Below, in pieces: positions 21,822-31,009 of a DNA stretch of 64,000 nt. Origin of the DNA: Pantoea sp. BAV 3049 (GTDB lineage: Bacteria; Pseudomonadota; Gammaproteobacteria; Enterobacterales; Enterobacteriaceae). Within the stretch, counting starts at the first letter, position 1; each line of letters begins with the position of its first letter. The stretch covers positions 4,578,696 to 4,642,695 of the forward strand of contig NZ_WHOY01000031.1 of the NCBI RefSeq assembly GCF_009765445.1. Reading direction: 5' to 3'. A program made the position numbers and the translations under genes. Under the pieces are notes generated by a model. It was given only the letters and a program-made list of their open reading frames with translations. It was not told the DNA's origin and did no database searches.

Positions 21822-22929
21822 ATACAACGTCACTATACCGGGCCTGTCGTGCTACACCGACGCCAGGACAAAGAAGGTTTACTGGCGATACAAGCACCCG
21901 GTAACAGGGAAGTTTCACGGCCTGGGTACTGATGAGGCGGCGGCGGTTGCAATCGCTGCTGAGGCCAATATGCGCCTGTCTGAAAATCAAATGGCAAACA
22001 TGCTCAAGGCAAGGGAGGAAATCGCTAAAAGCACCGCGCATGGCGTAACCGCTTATGCCTGGGCTGAAAAGTACCTTAAGATTCAAAATGAAAAGGTTGA
22101 AGCCGGGGAGTTGAAAGAAAGTACCGTTGCTTTCAGAAGGTCTGCATTGAAAGCCTTAACCAACTATTGTGGTATTCGTGTACTTCAGGATGTGGGAACG
22201 CGCGATATTGCATCGATCATTGACGAGTATACAGAGCGCGGTAAAGCCCGAATGGGGCAGATGGTGCGCTCTGTATTGATCGACGTTTTCAAAGAGGCTC
22301 AGCATGCAGGTGAGGTTTCACCCGGCCATAATCCGGCTCTGGCCACAAAGAAACCTCGCGCAAAAGTCACGAGGCAGAGACTGTCACTTGATGAATGGAA
22401 AGCTATTTATGAAGAGTCCAAAAACTTGCCTTCCTGGGCATCCAGATCCATGTTGCTGGCACTTGTTACAGGCCAAAGGCTGGGCGATATCGCGGCGATG
22501 AAATTTACCAACATCTGGGATGATGCTTTGCATGTCGAACAGCTTAAAACCGGCTCTAAAGTAGCGATACCACTTTCCCTTCGCTGTGAGGCTATTGGAA
22601 TTTCACTTCGTGAAATCATTGCCGATTGTCGTGACTCCGTACTTAGCCCCTGGATACTCCACCACCATCACGCACGTCGAAATTGTGAACGTGGTGGAGC
22701 TGTGAAGAGCGACACTATCACTATGGCTTTCACTGAAGCACGTAAACGCTGCGGGCTGGATTGGGCCGATGGGTCGCCGCCGACCTTTCACGAACAACGT
22801 TCACTGTCTGAGCGCCTCTATCGCGAACAGGGCATTGCTACTCAGATATTACTTGGACACAAAACCAGCCTGATGACAGACAAATATAATGACGATCGAG
22901 GAAAAGAATGGAAGCTGGTAGGCGTCTAA
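21805..22929 (+). CDS. int: Tyrosine integrase, lambda type
   Basis: About 374 residues from the ATG at 21805 (an in-frame TTG at 21799 is less likely). N-terminal arm-binding domain (NVTIPGLSCYTDARTKKVYW), SAM-like core-binding domain (about 65-160), and catalytic domain with Arg in TGQRLGDIAAM, His-x-x-Arg in FHEQRSLSERLY, His in LLGHKTS and the nucleophile Tyr in TDKYND. All tyrosine-recombinase residues are intact. It integrates and, with Xis, excises the prophage. The attachment site follows directly. Confidence 0.95.
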   Translation: MARPRKYNVTIPGLSCYTDARTKKVYWRYKHPVTGKFHGLGTDEAAAVAIAAEANMRLSENQMANMLKAREEIAKSTAHGVTAYAWAEKYLKIQNEKVEAGELKESTVAFRRSALKALTNYCGIRVLQDVGTRDIASIIDEYTERGKARMGQMVRSVLIDVFKEAQHAGEVSPGHNPALATKKPRAKVTRQRLSLDEWKAIYEESKNLPSWASRSMLLALVTGQRLGDIAAMKFTNIWDDALHVEQLKTGSKVAIPLSLRCEAIGISLREIIADCRDSVLSPWILHHHHARRNCERGGAVKSDTITMAFTEARKRCGLDWADGSPPTFHEQRSLSERLYREQGIATQILLGHKTSLMTDKYNDDRGKEWKLVGV

Positions 22930-22940
22930 ACTATCAGCAG

Positions 22941-22983
22941 TTTTGCAGAATCGTTTTGCAGTGATTTTGCAGTGATTTTGCAG
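22941..22983 (+). repeat. Four TTTTGCAG repeats, integrase arm sites at the right attachment end
   Basis: TTTTGCAG occurs at 22941-22948, 22954-22961, 22965-22972 and 22976-22983, with starts 13, 11 and 11 bases apart, so all on about the same helical face. This matches the arrangement of integrase arm-type sites next to lambda attP. The core itself should lie between 22984 and about 23050 but cannot be defined without the left end. Confidence 0.65.
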
Positions 22984-23029
22984 AAAGAGTAAATTAATAA
23001 TTATATCAACCACTTAAGAATTCACTTGA

Positions 23030-24874
23030 TTGCTGAGTTGGCAGTCCAGCCAGCAACAGCGCATGCTGGCCGAAGAGTACCTCGGACAAATCGCCGAAAG
23101 TAACGCGCTGGGAGTGCAGAAAGATCTGGAGTACGCCCGCACCGTCGCTAAAGATCTGGGACAGAGCCTGATTGCCCTTCCCGGTGCCGGGATCGCCGAC
23201 CGTAAGGTCGCTGAAGACCTGATGAAATACTCCCTCAAACAGAACCCGGATTATCTGTCGATGTCGGTGATTTTTGAAGCCAACGCTTTCGACGGCAAAG
23301 ATGCGGAAATCGCCCAACAGCCGGGCGCAGCGCCACAAGGCCGGTTTGCGCGCTTCGTCGACCGTGACAAAAACGGCAATTTTGCCCTGCATAACCTCGA
23401 CTCATTCCTGACTCCGGGTCAGGGAGACTACTATCTGATCCCGCAAAAGCTGCAGAAAGACGTGCTGATTGAACCCTACAGCTATGCCTATAACGGCGTG
23501 GATACGCTGCTGACCTCGGTGGCTGCGGTGGTGATTGACGATAACAAACTGAAGGCGGTGATTACCTCCGATATTTCCCTCGCTTCACTGCAGCAAACCG
23601 TTGGCGCGATCAAGCCGTGGAAAGGCATTGGTTATGCCCTGCTGCTGTCGAATAAAGGCCTGGTGGTTTCCAGCCCCGATAAAGCGCAGTCGGGTAAACT
23701 TTATCCCGGAGAAACCGACAAATTCAGCCAGAACATTACCGAGCACTACGACAGTGTACTGGGTGAAAACGTGCTGGAAACCTGGCGTCCTGTGAAGATC
23801 GGCAACAGCGAACTACCGTGGTATCTGGGTATTGTTACGCCGGTTAAGGCGGTGATGGCCATCGCAAACCGCCAGCTGATGAACGCGCTGATGATGATGG
23901 TGCTGAGCATTGTGATTGTCTGCGCCGTTCTGGGCCTGCTGTTCAGCCGGAAAGTTGCCCGCCCTGTCGGTGGTGAACCCGCTCGGGCCGCCGAGATCGC
24001 CCTTGGCGTGGCGGAAGGCGATCTGACGGCAGAAATCCCGGTTGGCGCAAATGACCGCCAGAGTATTTTCTTTGCCATGCAGACCATGCAGCAGCAATTG
24101 CGCACCATGGTTGGCGAAATCATTTCCGCCAGTGATTCAGTGCGCCAGGGCGCTGGCGAGATTGCCTCGGGCAACCTTGATCTTGCTTCGCGAACGGAGC
24201 AGCAGGCAGCCGCGCTGGAACAAACAGCCGCCAGCATGGAGCAACTGACCGCCACGGTGAAGCACAACGCCGACAATGCGCATCAGGCAACTTCACTTAC
24301 TGAAAATGCCACTGATATCGCCAGACGCGGCGAGCAGCTGGTGCAGCAGGTGGTAACGATTATGCAGCAGATCGATGAGAGTTCGCGCAAGATAGGCGCA
24401 ATCACCAGCATTATTAACGGCATTGCTTTCCAGACCAACATCCTGGCACTGAATGCCGCGGTTGAGGCAGCACGGGCCGGTGAACAGGGTCGTGGCTTTG
24501 CCGTAGTGGCAGCAGAAGTGCGCAGCCTGGCTCAGCGCAGCGCCAATGCGGTGAAAGATATCTCCGCACTGATTAGCGAGTCCACCCAACGTGTTGATCA
24601 GGGCGTCACGCTGGTTCAGAATGCCGGGAAAACCATGCAGGAGATGACCTCGGCGGTGAATTCAGTGAAAACGATCATCGGCGAGATTGTGCACGCTTCT
24701 GACGAGCAGTCGCAGGGAATTGGTCAGGTGACGGTAGCCGTTAATCAGATGGATGGCGCCACTCAGCAGAACTCCGCGCTGGTGCAGCAGATGTCGGCCG
24801 CCGCCGCCTCGCTGGAAGACCAGGCGCAGCAGCTGGCACAGACCGTGCAGTTGTTCAGGTTGGATGCCGCATAA
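23030..24874 (+). pseudogene. Methyl-accepting chemotaxis protein, 5' end lost to prophage
   Basis: 614 codons are open from TTG 23030, but in-frame stops lie just upstream (23027-23029 and 23015-23017) and the first transmembrane helix expected at the N-terminus is missing. The remaining part has a periplasmic double-Cache-like sensor (about 1-275), TM2 (284-305), HAMP and a full signalling hairpin with [20 protein letters not shown]. The C-terminus (FRLDAA) lacks the CheR-tethering pentapeptide. Without TM1 and its own promoter it should not work as a receptor. The missing 5' part is expected beyond the left end of the prophage; excision would restore the gene. Confidence 0.85.
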
Positions 24875-24882
24875 CCCATACA

Positions 24883-24903
24883 GGGGCGGAACTCATCCGC
24901 CCC
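24883..24903 (+). terminator. Hairpin after the chemoreceptor gene
   Basis: A perfect 8-bp GC-rich stem (GGGGCGGA with TCCGCCCC) five-base loop, nine bases after the stop. The following ATTCTCTCC is T-poor, so it is a likely but not classical terminator. Confidence 0.6.
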
Positions 24904-25050
24904 ATTCTCTCCTGAGCCCCCCACCTTATACTCCTGCCAGAACGCTTATCGCAGATGAAGCAGTGATCCCTGTCTGACAAAATGACGACACTTTTTGCGT
25001 GCTGAAGCAGAATTATTTATATTTACCGCAGTTTTTCTGACCACGTTGAT

Positions 25051-25068
25051 ATTGCCATATATGGCAAT
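25051..25068. promoter_or_regulatory. 18-bp perfect palindrome upstream of toxin locus
   Basis: ATTGCCATATATGGCAAT reads the same on both strands and lies 38 bases before the start of the 185-residue gene. This is operator-like and could bind a dimeric repressor. No candidate regulator is encoded next to it. Confidence 0.45.
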
Positions 25069-25105
25069 CATCACTGACTTTGGGAAATAAAGGGAGAAAG
25101 GAAGC

Positions 25106-25663
25106 ATGGCGTGTAACATAGCCCCCGGATATTGCGTAGTGGAACGAGCCGGATCGCTGGATTATCAGGCGCGGGAACTGTTCAGAGATAGCCGTTCCCC
25201 GTCCGCCAGCCTGTTTATGAAACTCAATGCGGATACGCAGTGGCTGAAGCCCGGCCAGATTCTGATTGTTGCTGACCCGTACACGCCAGCTCAACTTACC
25301 CTGCAAATGCTGAACACGCTCAGGCAGGCGAAGCAAAAAACCAATGCGGCTTTTATCGGCGTAAATGCCGAAGAGGCCGGTTTTATGCGAAAGCATTACG
25401 GGGCGATTGCCGCGCTGACCAGCGTCGGGGATAAGGTTTTCAGTACCGCCGGAGATGCCGGTGAAAAATATTTTAATACTATTGAGCAAACCCTCAAAAA
25501 AATCGAGGCCAGCTATCAGAACCAGTTCCGCACTCAGGGTTCGCTTATAAGTCAGCAATTCTTTATTGAACGTAATCAACTGCTAAATCAGTTAAAGGAT
25601 CTGGTTAACAAACCGCTGTTAAAAATCACTTTCCCGCCATACGGTGAAATTCCGGGAGTATGA
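25106..25663 (+). CDS. N-terminal part of a split toxin-like protein
   Basis: 185 residues with a good ribosome site (AAAGGAAGC). The start MACNIAPGYCVVERAGSLDY and LNADTQWLKPGQILIVADPY look like a LysM-like or delivery module; the rest is helical and polar (about 70-160), ending FPPYGEIPGV. The reading frame then stops, and a different frame carries on as the 25668 gene within five bases. Either two coupled genes or one gene broken by a frameshift near 25655. No signal peptide. Role in toxin delivery is inferred from the neighbours. Confidence 0.6.
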   Translation: MACNIAPGYCVVERAGSLDYQARELFRDSRSPSASLFMKLNADTQWLKPGQILIVADPYTPAQLTLQMLNTLRQAKQKTNAAFIGVNAEEAGFMRKHYGAIAALTSVGDKVFSTAGDAGEKYFNTIEQTLKKIEASYQNQFRTQGSLISQQFFIERNQLLNQLKDLVNKPLLKITFPPYGEIPGV

Positions 25664-25667
25664 AAAT

Positions 25668-26117
25668 ATGAAGCGGGCGTTAAATCTCTCCAGCCGTTCG
25701 ATAGTGCATGAGTGGTCCACTGTGGGGATGGGTGGTATACCAGGATATTCATACTATGTCGGCAATGCGGCCAGAGCGGCTCGTTTCCTCAAAGCCGGGG
25801 GCTATATTGGTATTGGTTTCTCTTTTGCCGGAACGACTAATGACGTGGTGGATGCTTGTACTAAAGGGCGTGAAGGTGAATGCAAGAAAGTGGTTTACAG
25901 AGAATATTCAAAGTTCGGTGCAGGAACTTTAGCAGGATTAGGTACTGGAGCAATAGGTGCTGCTGCTGGACTGGGAGTATGTGCAGCAATTGGTATCGCC
26001 ACAGCAGGTGTGGGAGGAGTTGCATGCGCAGCAGTCGGTTCAATAGCCGCGGGCTATGCGGGTAGTCAGGTAAGTGATTCTCTGATTGATGCTTTTTTTG
26101 ACTATTTCGAGAAATAA
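25668..26117 (+). CDS. Glycine-zipper, membrane-active C-terminal toxin part
   Basis: About 149 residues from ATG at 25668 (an in-frame GTG at 25644 gives 157). The first part (RALNLSSRSIVHEWSTVG, GIPGYS) is polar. The second half is a run of Gly/Ala-rich hydrophobic helices (GAGTLAGLGTGAIGAAAGLG, GIATAGVGGVACAAVGSIAA), typical of pore-forming or membrane-inserting effectors. GGGAG lies ten bases before the ATG. It probably formed one protein with the upstream frame. The adjacent membrane protein fits an immunity role. Confidence 0.6.
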   Translation: MKRALNLSSRSIVHEWSTVGMGGIPGYSYYVGNAARAARFLKAGGYIGIGFSFAGTTNDVVDACTKGREGECKKVVYREYSKFGAGTLAGLGTGAIGAAAGLGVCAAIGIATAGVGGVACAAVGSIAAGYAGSQVSDSLIDAFFDYFEK

Positions 26118-26120
26118 AAA

Positions 26121-26516
26121 ATGAAATCCATAGCAATGTTTATTGCCATTATCCCTTTAATTTGTTTGATTGCGTGCATTTTATTATATGGTTTAAATAG
26201 AAAAAATTATCATAACCTGCTCAATGAATTAAAAAAGGAAAATGTCCTGCCTGTTTTTTATTCATATCATTCAAGTGTGGGTTTTTTTGGCGCACCCGTA
26301 ATGGCTTATTTATTCCTGAGAATAAAAAACAACAAAAAAATATTTTTCATTAATGAGGGTAATGATATTTATAACTTTCCCAATAAAAAGAACAACAAAC
26401 ATCTCATTAATGGAATAATACCGTTTTACTACACTTTCCTGACAGGATTAGGATTCACCTGCATCCTGTGTTTTATTGGCCTGATGATTAAATTACAAAC
26501 TGCGTTTATCTCGTAG
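26121..26516 (+). CDS. Membrane protein, candidate immunity to the glycine-zipper toxin
   Basis: 131 residues with three hydrophobic segments (about 4-24, 50-66, 98-124) and Lys/Asn-rich loops (NNKKIFFI, PNKKNNKH). It starts three bases after the toxin stop. The DNA is visibly AT-rich compared with the flanking genes, suggesting recent acquisition. Integral-membrane immunity proteins are known for pore-forming colicins and effectors; the pairing here is inferred from order and topology only. Confidence 0.6.
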   Translation: MKSIAMFIAIIPLICLIACILLYGLNRKNYHNLLNELKKENVLPVFYSYHSSVGFFGAPVMAYLFLRIKNNKKIFFINEGNDIYNFPNKKNNKHLINGIIPFYYTFLTGLGFTCILCFIGLMIKLQTAFIS

Positions 26517-26557
26517 TGCGCGCAACCTTAAGGGCGGCACACAACCGCCCCGCTCTC

Positions 26558-27652
26558 TTAATTCCCGCGGGTCAGGCAACTCTGATAGCGGCCCTCAACC
26601 CGCTGGGCAAACCAGGCTGTGGTCAGATTTCGGGTGATTTTGGGGCTCTCCAGCTTGATGCCCGGCAGCATCTCACGCGGCTGCCGCTTCCCGGCATTTT
26701 TATCCGCCAGCGCAAATACCTGCCGCCATAAATCCGTTTTCTCAAAATCCTGCGTCTGCCCTTTCTCCAGTGCTCTGCGGATCGCGCTGTTACTCATATC
26801 CAGACGTTTACCCAGCGTCCGGACCGCCAGCTCGGTTGAACCGGCCACATCCGAACCGTACTGGATCAGATCGCCATCCAGCGCCAGTTTGATTCCACTC
26901 AGACGGGCAACGGCAGCCTGGAACGCGGCGTTACGGCTGGAGTACCACCCTGCGTTGTAATCGGCAAAGCGGTATATCGCCCGGCTGTAATCCGCCGGAT
27001 AGCCAAGCAGATGCATAGTGCCAAACCAGACGCCGCCCCGGCGGGTGAACACTTCACGGCGGATGCTACCATCAACCGGATACGGATAGCCTTTGGCGTG
27101 CGCTTCGGCGAAGTCGATGCTGACCTGCATCGGGCCACCGGTATGAATCGGATTAAGGTTGCCGAACAGCTTCTGCCCCATCGGCACCATGTTGATGAAA
27201 TCATCAAAAATAGCGCTAAGCTCTTTTTCGCTCTTCACGTGATCCAGCCGATCGGTATAGCTCTTGCCGTCAGGGGATTTAATCATCAGCGCGGTGCGCA
27301 CCACAAAAGAAGGGATATGCAGCTTACCGGCACGACGGTCAATCTCGCCCCATGCAATTTTCGGCAGCCCCGGAATCGCGGCATCGGCGTTGAAACCGGA
27401 CTCCTGATCGGTGATGGCGATGACCGAGCACAGGTTACTGGCTGAAGGATCGATACCCTGGCCGTTAAACGCCACAAAGAGGGCTTCGGTCCAGGCCTGG
27501 CGATCGCTGACCTTCACCGGCAGCAGCTGGTTTATCTGCGATTTTACATCAGCTGGTCGTCGTTCCGGTGCCTGTGAAGTGGGCTTGCTGCTACAGCCTG
27601 CCAGCACCAGTAGCCCCAGCAGCGACAGACGCTTAATTGCGGAGTAATTCAT
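26558..27652 (-). CDS. yaiW: YaiW-like surface lipoprotein (DUF1615)
   Basis: 364 residues, the same length as E. coli YaiW. Signal sequence with lipobox LVLAGC; Cys20 is lipidated. The conserved DUF1615 body includes LCSVIAITDQESGFNADAAI, GPMQVSIDFAEAHAKGYPYP and YRFADYNAGWYSSRNAAFQA, reminiscent of a lytic-transglycosylase-like fold. E. coli YaiW is an outer-membrane lipoprotein linked to SbmA and uptake of proline-rich peptides. Here sbmA is not adjacent; the gene follows a TetR regulator by 11 bases and may be co-transcribed with it. Confidence 0.85.
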   Translation of the reverse strand: MNYSAIKRLSLLGLLVLAGCSSKPTSQAPERRPADVKSQINQLLPVKVSDRQAWTEALFVAFNGQGIDPSASNLCSVIAITDQESGFNADAAIPGLPKIAWGEIDRRAGKLHIPSFVVRTALMIKSPDGKSYTDRLDHVKSEKELSAIFDDFINMVPMGQKLFGNLNPIHTGGPMQVSIDFAEAHAKGYPYPVDGSIRREVFTRRGGVWFGTMHLLGYPADYSRAIYRFADYNAGWYSSRNAAFQAAVARLSGIKLALDGDLIQYGSDVAGSTELAVRTLGKRLDMSNSAIRRALEKGQTQDFEKTDLWRQVFALADKNAGKRQPREMLPGIKLESPKITRNLTTAWFAQRVEGRYQSCLTRGN

Positions 27653-27663
27653 TGCTTTCCTTG

Positions 27664-28299
27664 TTATTCAACAGCGCTCGCCGCCTGGTACAGATACGCG
27701 CGCGTCAACGCAACCAGCTGCAGGCGGAAAGCGTCTTTATCTTCCAGCTCAAACCGCCCTTCGAGGAACAGACGCACCGGGCCGTAGATAGCGCCCAGCG
27801 TCATTAATGACACCATCGACAGCGCCTTAAACTTGCCATCGCTGGCGGTCTCCAGCATCGCAGAAACCGACATCAGCACCCGCTTCTGCGGTGACTTGAT
27901 CAGCTCGGGTGCCGCATAGTTCTCAGCAATGGCATACAGCGCCCGCGACAGCACCGGATCGCCGAGTTTGGACTTCAGCCAGCCCGCCACCAGCCCCTGC
28001 GCCATCTCATCCAGCGACAGATGATGACAGGCTACGCAGGCTTCATCGACGTCGTCCGCCACCGCGTGCAGATGGCGCACCAGCACCGCCGTCAGCAACG
28101 TTTCCCGGTTGGGATAATACTGGTAGAGCGTGCCGACGGAAACGCCAGCCCGTTCAGCTACACGGGTAGTGGTGCAGGGGTCGATGCCCTCACGCAATAA
28201 AACCTGGATGGTGGCATCAAGAATGGCGTCCACGGTGGCAATGGATCGCGCCTGAACCGGGGATTTACGCGGGATATTCAGGTCTGGCTGCTGGCTCAC
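27664..28299 (-). CDS. TetR-family transcriptional regulator
   Basis: 211 residues. N-terminal helix-turn-helix at about 23-65 (ILDATIQVLLREGIDPCTTT, RVAERAGVSVGTLYQYYPNR). The C-terminal ligand domain has no recognised specificity. It begins three bases after moaE and ends 11 before yaiW, so it may sit at the end of the moa transcript. Target and ligand unknown. Confidence 0.9.
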   Translation of the reverse strand: MSQQPDLNIPRKSPVQARSIATVDAILDATIQVLLREGIDPCTTTRVAERAGVSVGTLYQYYPNRETLLTAVLVRHLHAVADDVDEACVACHHLSLDEMAQGLVAGWLKSKLGDPVLSRALYAIAENYAAPELIKSPQKRVLMSVSAMLETASDGKFKALSMVSLMTLGAIYGPVRLFLEGRFELEDKDAFRLQLVALTRAYLYQAASAVE

Positions 28300-28302
28300 T
28301 GG

Positions 28303-28755
28303 CTACTCCCACCGCGAGGCGGCCTGCTGGTCGCTGTCGCGTGATTCCACCCAGCGATCGCCTTCAGGGGTCGCTTCGCGCTTCCAGAAAGGTGCGCGGG
28401 TTTTCAGGTAATCCATAATAAATTCGGCTGCGGCAAACGCGCCTGCCCGATGAGCTCCACTGACGCCAACCATCACAATTTCATCACCGGGAAACAGTTC
28501 TCCGATGCGATGGATGACCGTAACTCGTTGCATTGGCCAGCGTTCCCGGGCTTCAGCGACGATCTCTTCCAGCGCTTTTTCGGTCATGCCCGGATAGTGC
28601 TCCAGGGTCAGAGCGGCCACCTGGTCACCCAGATTATGATTACGGACTTTGCCGGTGAAGGTTACTACTGCACCGTCTTCATCACAGGCCGACAGCCAGC
28701 GGTACTCACTGGCCATATCGAATGGCGCAGGTCCGACGATAATTTTCGTTTCCAG
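28303..28755 (-). CDS. moaE: Molybdopterin synthase catalytic subunit MoaE, apparent CTG start
   Basis: 150 residues if started at CTG 28755, equal to E. coli MoaE, and the N-terminus then reads ETKIIVGPAPFD as in the family. GGAGGA lies four to five bases upstream, overlapping the moaD stop. The first ATG (28716) would drop 13 conserved residues. The body has DGAVVTFTGKVRNHNLGD, LEHYPGMTEKALEEI and catalytic-region KTRAPFWKRE. With MoaD it converts cPMP to molybdopterin. Confidence 0.9.
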   Translation of the reverse strand: METKIIVGPAPFDMASEYRWLSACDEDGAVVTFTGKVRNHNLGDQVAALTLEHYPGMTEKALEEIVAEARERWPMQRVTVIHRIGELFPGDEIVMVGVSGAHRAGAFAAAEFIMDYLKTRAPFWKREATPEGDRWVESRDSDQQAASRWE

Positions 28756-28756
28756 G

Positions 28757-29002
28757 TTATCCTCCGGTCACCGGCGGGAAGAAGGCGACTTCATCCCCGG
28801 ATTTAAGTGGATGCTGAGGAGAAACCAGCGTCTGGTTTACCGCAGCCAGCAGCTTGCCGGACTCCAGCGCCAGCGCCCAGCGGTCGCCTTTGGCAGCCAG
28901 GGCGGCACGCAGGGCTTCCACCGTGGCGTACTCTTCCGTCATGGTGACGCTGCCGGTCCCCACCAGCTCACGCACCTGGGCAAAAAACAACACGTTAATC
29001 AT
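28757..29002 (-). CDS. moaD: Molybdopterin synthase sulfur carrier MoaD
   Basis: 81 residues from ATG 29002, overlapping the moaC stop by eight bases. [20 protein letters not shown] at the start and the ubiquitin-like FFPPVTGG C-terminus; the terminal Gly-Gly is where MoeB-dependent thiocarboxylation occurs. An in-frame extension to 29035 lies inside moaC and is not used. Confidence 0.95.
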   Translation of the reverse strand: MINVLFFAQVRELVGTGSVTMTEEYATVEALRAALAAKGDRWALALESGKLLAAVNQTLVSPQHPLKSGDEVAFFPPVTGG

Positions 29003-29480
29003 GATCTGCCGCCCGGAAATCGCCAGACTTGCCACCGCTTTTGCTCAGCAGGCGACAGTGCTCGATGCTGATGTCTTTCTGCACCGCTTTACACATGTCA
29101 TAGATGGTCAGTGCTGCAACAGAGGCTGCCGTCAGCGCCTCCATCTCCACACCGGTTTTTCCGGTCAGACGGCACAGCGATTCAATCCGCACCCGATGAT
29201 GTTCCACTTCGGCAACCAGTGTCACTTCCACTTTGCTCAGCAGCAGGGGATGGCACAGCGGGATCAGTTCCCAGGTGCGCTTGGCCGCCTGGATACCGGC
29301 AATCCTCGCCGTGGCGAAAACATCACCTTTATGATGGCTGCCGTCGATGATCATCTGCAGCGTTTCCGGATTCATCACCACGAAGGCTTCCGCCCGCGCT
29401 TCACGGACGGTTTCATTTTTAGCCGAGACGTCCACCATGTGGGCCTCGCCTGCGGCATTGATATGGGTCAGTTGCGACAT
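28995..29480 (-). CDS. moaC: Cyclic pyranopterin monophosphate synthase MoaC
   Basis: 161 residues, as in E. coli. Conserved [40 protein letters not shown] and [20 protein letters not shown], ending [11 protein letters not shown]. With MoaA it makes cPMP from GTP. Start codon overlaps the moaB stop by one base. Confidence 0.97.
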   Translation of the reverse strand: MSQLTHINAAGEAHMVDVSAKNETVREARAEAFVVMNPETLQMIIDGSHHKGDVFATARIAGIQAAKRTWELIPLCHPLLLSKVEVTLVAEVEHHRVRIESLCRLTGKTGVEMEALTAASVAALTIYDMCKAVQKDISIEHCRLLSKSGGKSGDFRAADHD

Positions 29481-29995
29481 CAGAGTTTCTTCACATGCGA
29501 AACAAAGTTACAAGGTCGGGTGCGGGCATCCAGCTGCTCCTGAATGACCCTTTCCCACGCGCTCTGGCAGGCTCCGGTCGAACCGGGCACGGCAAAAATC
29601 AGCGTCTGATTAGCCATTCCGGCCACCGCGCGGGACTGCAGATTTGCACTGCCAATCTCTTCATAAGAGATCATACGGAACAGCTCACCAAAGCCTTCGA
29701 TCTCGCGATCAAACAGCGGCACCAATGCTTCAGGGGTGCTGTTTTTGCTGTTGAATCCGGTGCCGCCATTGACGATCACCACCTGCACATCATCACTGGC
29801 AATCCAGCTGGAGACCACCGCGCGGATACGGTAACGGTTATCTTTTACCAGCGCATGATCCAGCACCTTGTGGCCTGCTTCCGTCACTGCCTCACGCAGA
29901 TAGTCACCGGAGCTGTCGCTGGCCGCATCGCGGCTGTCAGAAACGGTCATCACCGCCACGTTAAGCGGCACAAATTCGGCCGTCGATTTTCCCAT
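29480..29995 (-). CDS. moaB: Molybdenum cofactor protein MoaB
   Basis: 171 residues. [20 protein letters not shown] and [19 protein letters not shown] (GGTG nucleotide site) match the MoaB/MogA fold. E. coli MoaB is trimeric or hexameric and dispensable, related to the MPT adenylyltransferase MogA. It lies 17 bases after moaA. Confidence 0.95.
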   Translation of the reverse strand: MGKSTAEFVPLNVAVMTVSDSRDAASDSSGDYLREAVTEAGHKVLDHALVKDNRYRIRAVVSSWIASDDVQVVIVNGGTGFNSKNSTPEALVPLFDREIEGFGELFRMISYEEIGSANLQSRAVAGMANQTLIFAVPGSTGACQSAWERVIQEQLDARTRPCNFVSHVKKL

Positions 29996-30012
29996 TATTT
30001 GCGTCCTTAGCG

Positions 30013-30999
30013 TTAACCGCCGATATAAGAGAGATTCTGGGTAATGCCCGTGTTGCCCTGATGCAGGAAGTGCGTCTGCTTTTTGCTGTGCAGGCAGGCG
30101 GCAATTCGCTGCTGCAGCTGCTCCTGCTGGCTGTCATCCGCCAGTAAATCCCGCAGGGACACGCCACCGTCGCCAAACAGGCAGAGATGCAGTTTACCGG
30201 TGGCGGAGACGCGCAGGCGGTTGCAGCTGGCGCAAAAGTCCTTTTCATAAGGCATAATCAGGCCAATTTCACCCTGATAGTCAGGATGGCGGAACACCTG
30301 CGCCGGACCGTCGCTGCGCCCACGGGGCTGGCGGATCCACCCCTGCAACAGCAGGCTGTCACGGATCACCGAGCCGGAGATATGGTGTTTACGGAACAGT
30401 TCGCCACCGTCACCGGTTTCCATCAGCTCGATAAAGCGTAGCTGGATTGGGCGCGAGCGGATCCAGTCAAGGAAAGTTTGCAGGCTGTTATGATTGATAT
30501 TGCGCATCAGCACGGTATTAACTTTAACCTTGCTGAACCCGGTTTCAAAAGCGGCATCGATACCGCTCATCACCTGCTGAAATTTATCCTGGCCGGTGAT
30601 GGCGTGGAACTGACGGGCATCAAGACTGTCGATACTGACGTTGAGAGCAGTCAGACCTGCTTCGCGCCAGTGAGCGACATCGCGGGCCAGCCGGTAACCA
30701 TTGGTGGTCACCGCCAGCTGGCGGATGGCAGAATTTTCGCGTACGGCGGCGATAATGTCGGTAAAGTCACGCCGCAGCGAGGGCTCGCCGCCGGTCAGGC
30801 GCACTTTTTCTGTGCCCGCAGCCGCAAAGGCACGGGTCACACGCCGGATCTCATCCAGCGAAAGGAAGCTTTTGTTCGCTACGCCCTGCGGTTGGTAACC
30901 ATCAGGCAGGCAGTAGTTGCAACGAAAATTGCAAACATCAGTGATCGACAGGCGCAGGTAATAAAAGCTGCGGTCGAAGCTATCGGTAAATTGTGGCAC
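30013..30999 (-). CDS. moaA: GTP 3',8-cyclase MoaA
   Basis: 328 residues from GTG 30999 (AAGGTG about six bases upstream); an open frame extends far upstream through the riboswitch but is not coding. Radical-SAM cluster CNFRCNYC near residue 23, [10 protein letters not shown], a second C-terminal 4Fe-4S cluster (CASCNRLR … CLFG) that binds GTP, and terminal Gly-Gly needed for activity. First step of Moco synthesis. Controlled by the Moco RNA element just upstream. Confidence 0.97.
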   Translation of the reverse strand: MPQFTDSFDRSFYYLRLSITDVCNFRCNYCLPDGYQPQGVANKSFLSLDEIRRVTRAFAAAGTEKVRLTGGEPSLRRDFTDIIAAVRENSAIRQLAVTTNGYRLARDVAHWREAGLTALNVSIDSLDARQFHAITGQDKFQQVMSGIDAAFETGFSKVKVNTVLMRNINHNSLQTFLDWIRSRPIQLRFIELMETGDGGELFRKHHISGSVIRDSLLLQGWIRQPRGRSDGPAQVFRHPDYQGEIGLIMPYEKDFCASCNRLRVSATGKLHLCLFGDGGVSLRDLLADDSQQEQLQQRIAACLHSKKQTHFLHQGNTGITQNLSYIGG

Positions 31000-31009
31000 C
31001 AGAACACCT

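Larger units (their letters stand above)
1..23029. mobile_element. Lambdoid prophage, right part; left end outside window
   Basis: The layout is that of a lambdoid temperate phage. An integrase/excisionase pair sits at the right end, divergent cro and cI at 14.2-15.3 kb, replication genes and Q on the minus strand, a holin-endolysin-Rz-Rz1 cassette, and an HNH nuclease at the left edge that normally precedes terminase. Head, portal and most tail genes are not present, so the prophage continues left of base 1. The right boundary is placed between the integrase stop (22929) and the first readable chemoreceptor codon (23030). The exact attachment core cannot be fixed without the left junction. 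Confidence 0.93.
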
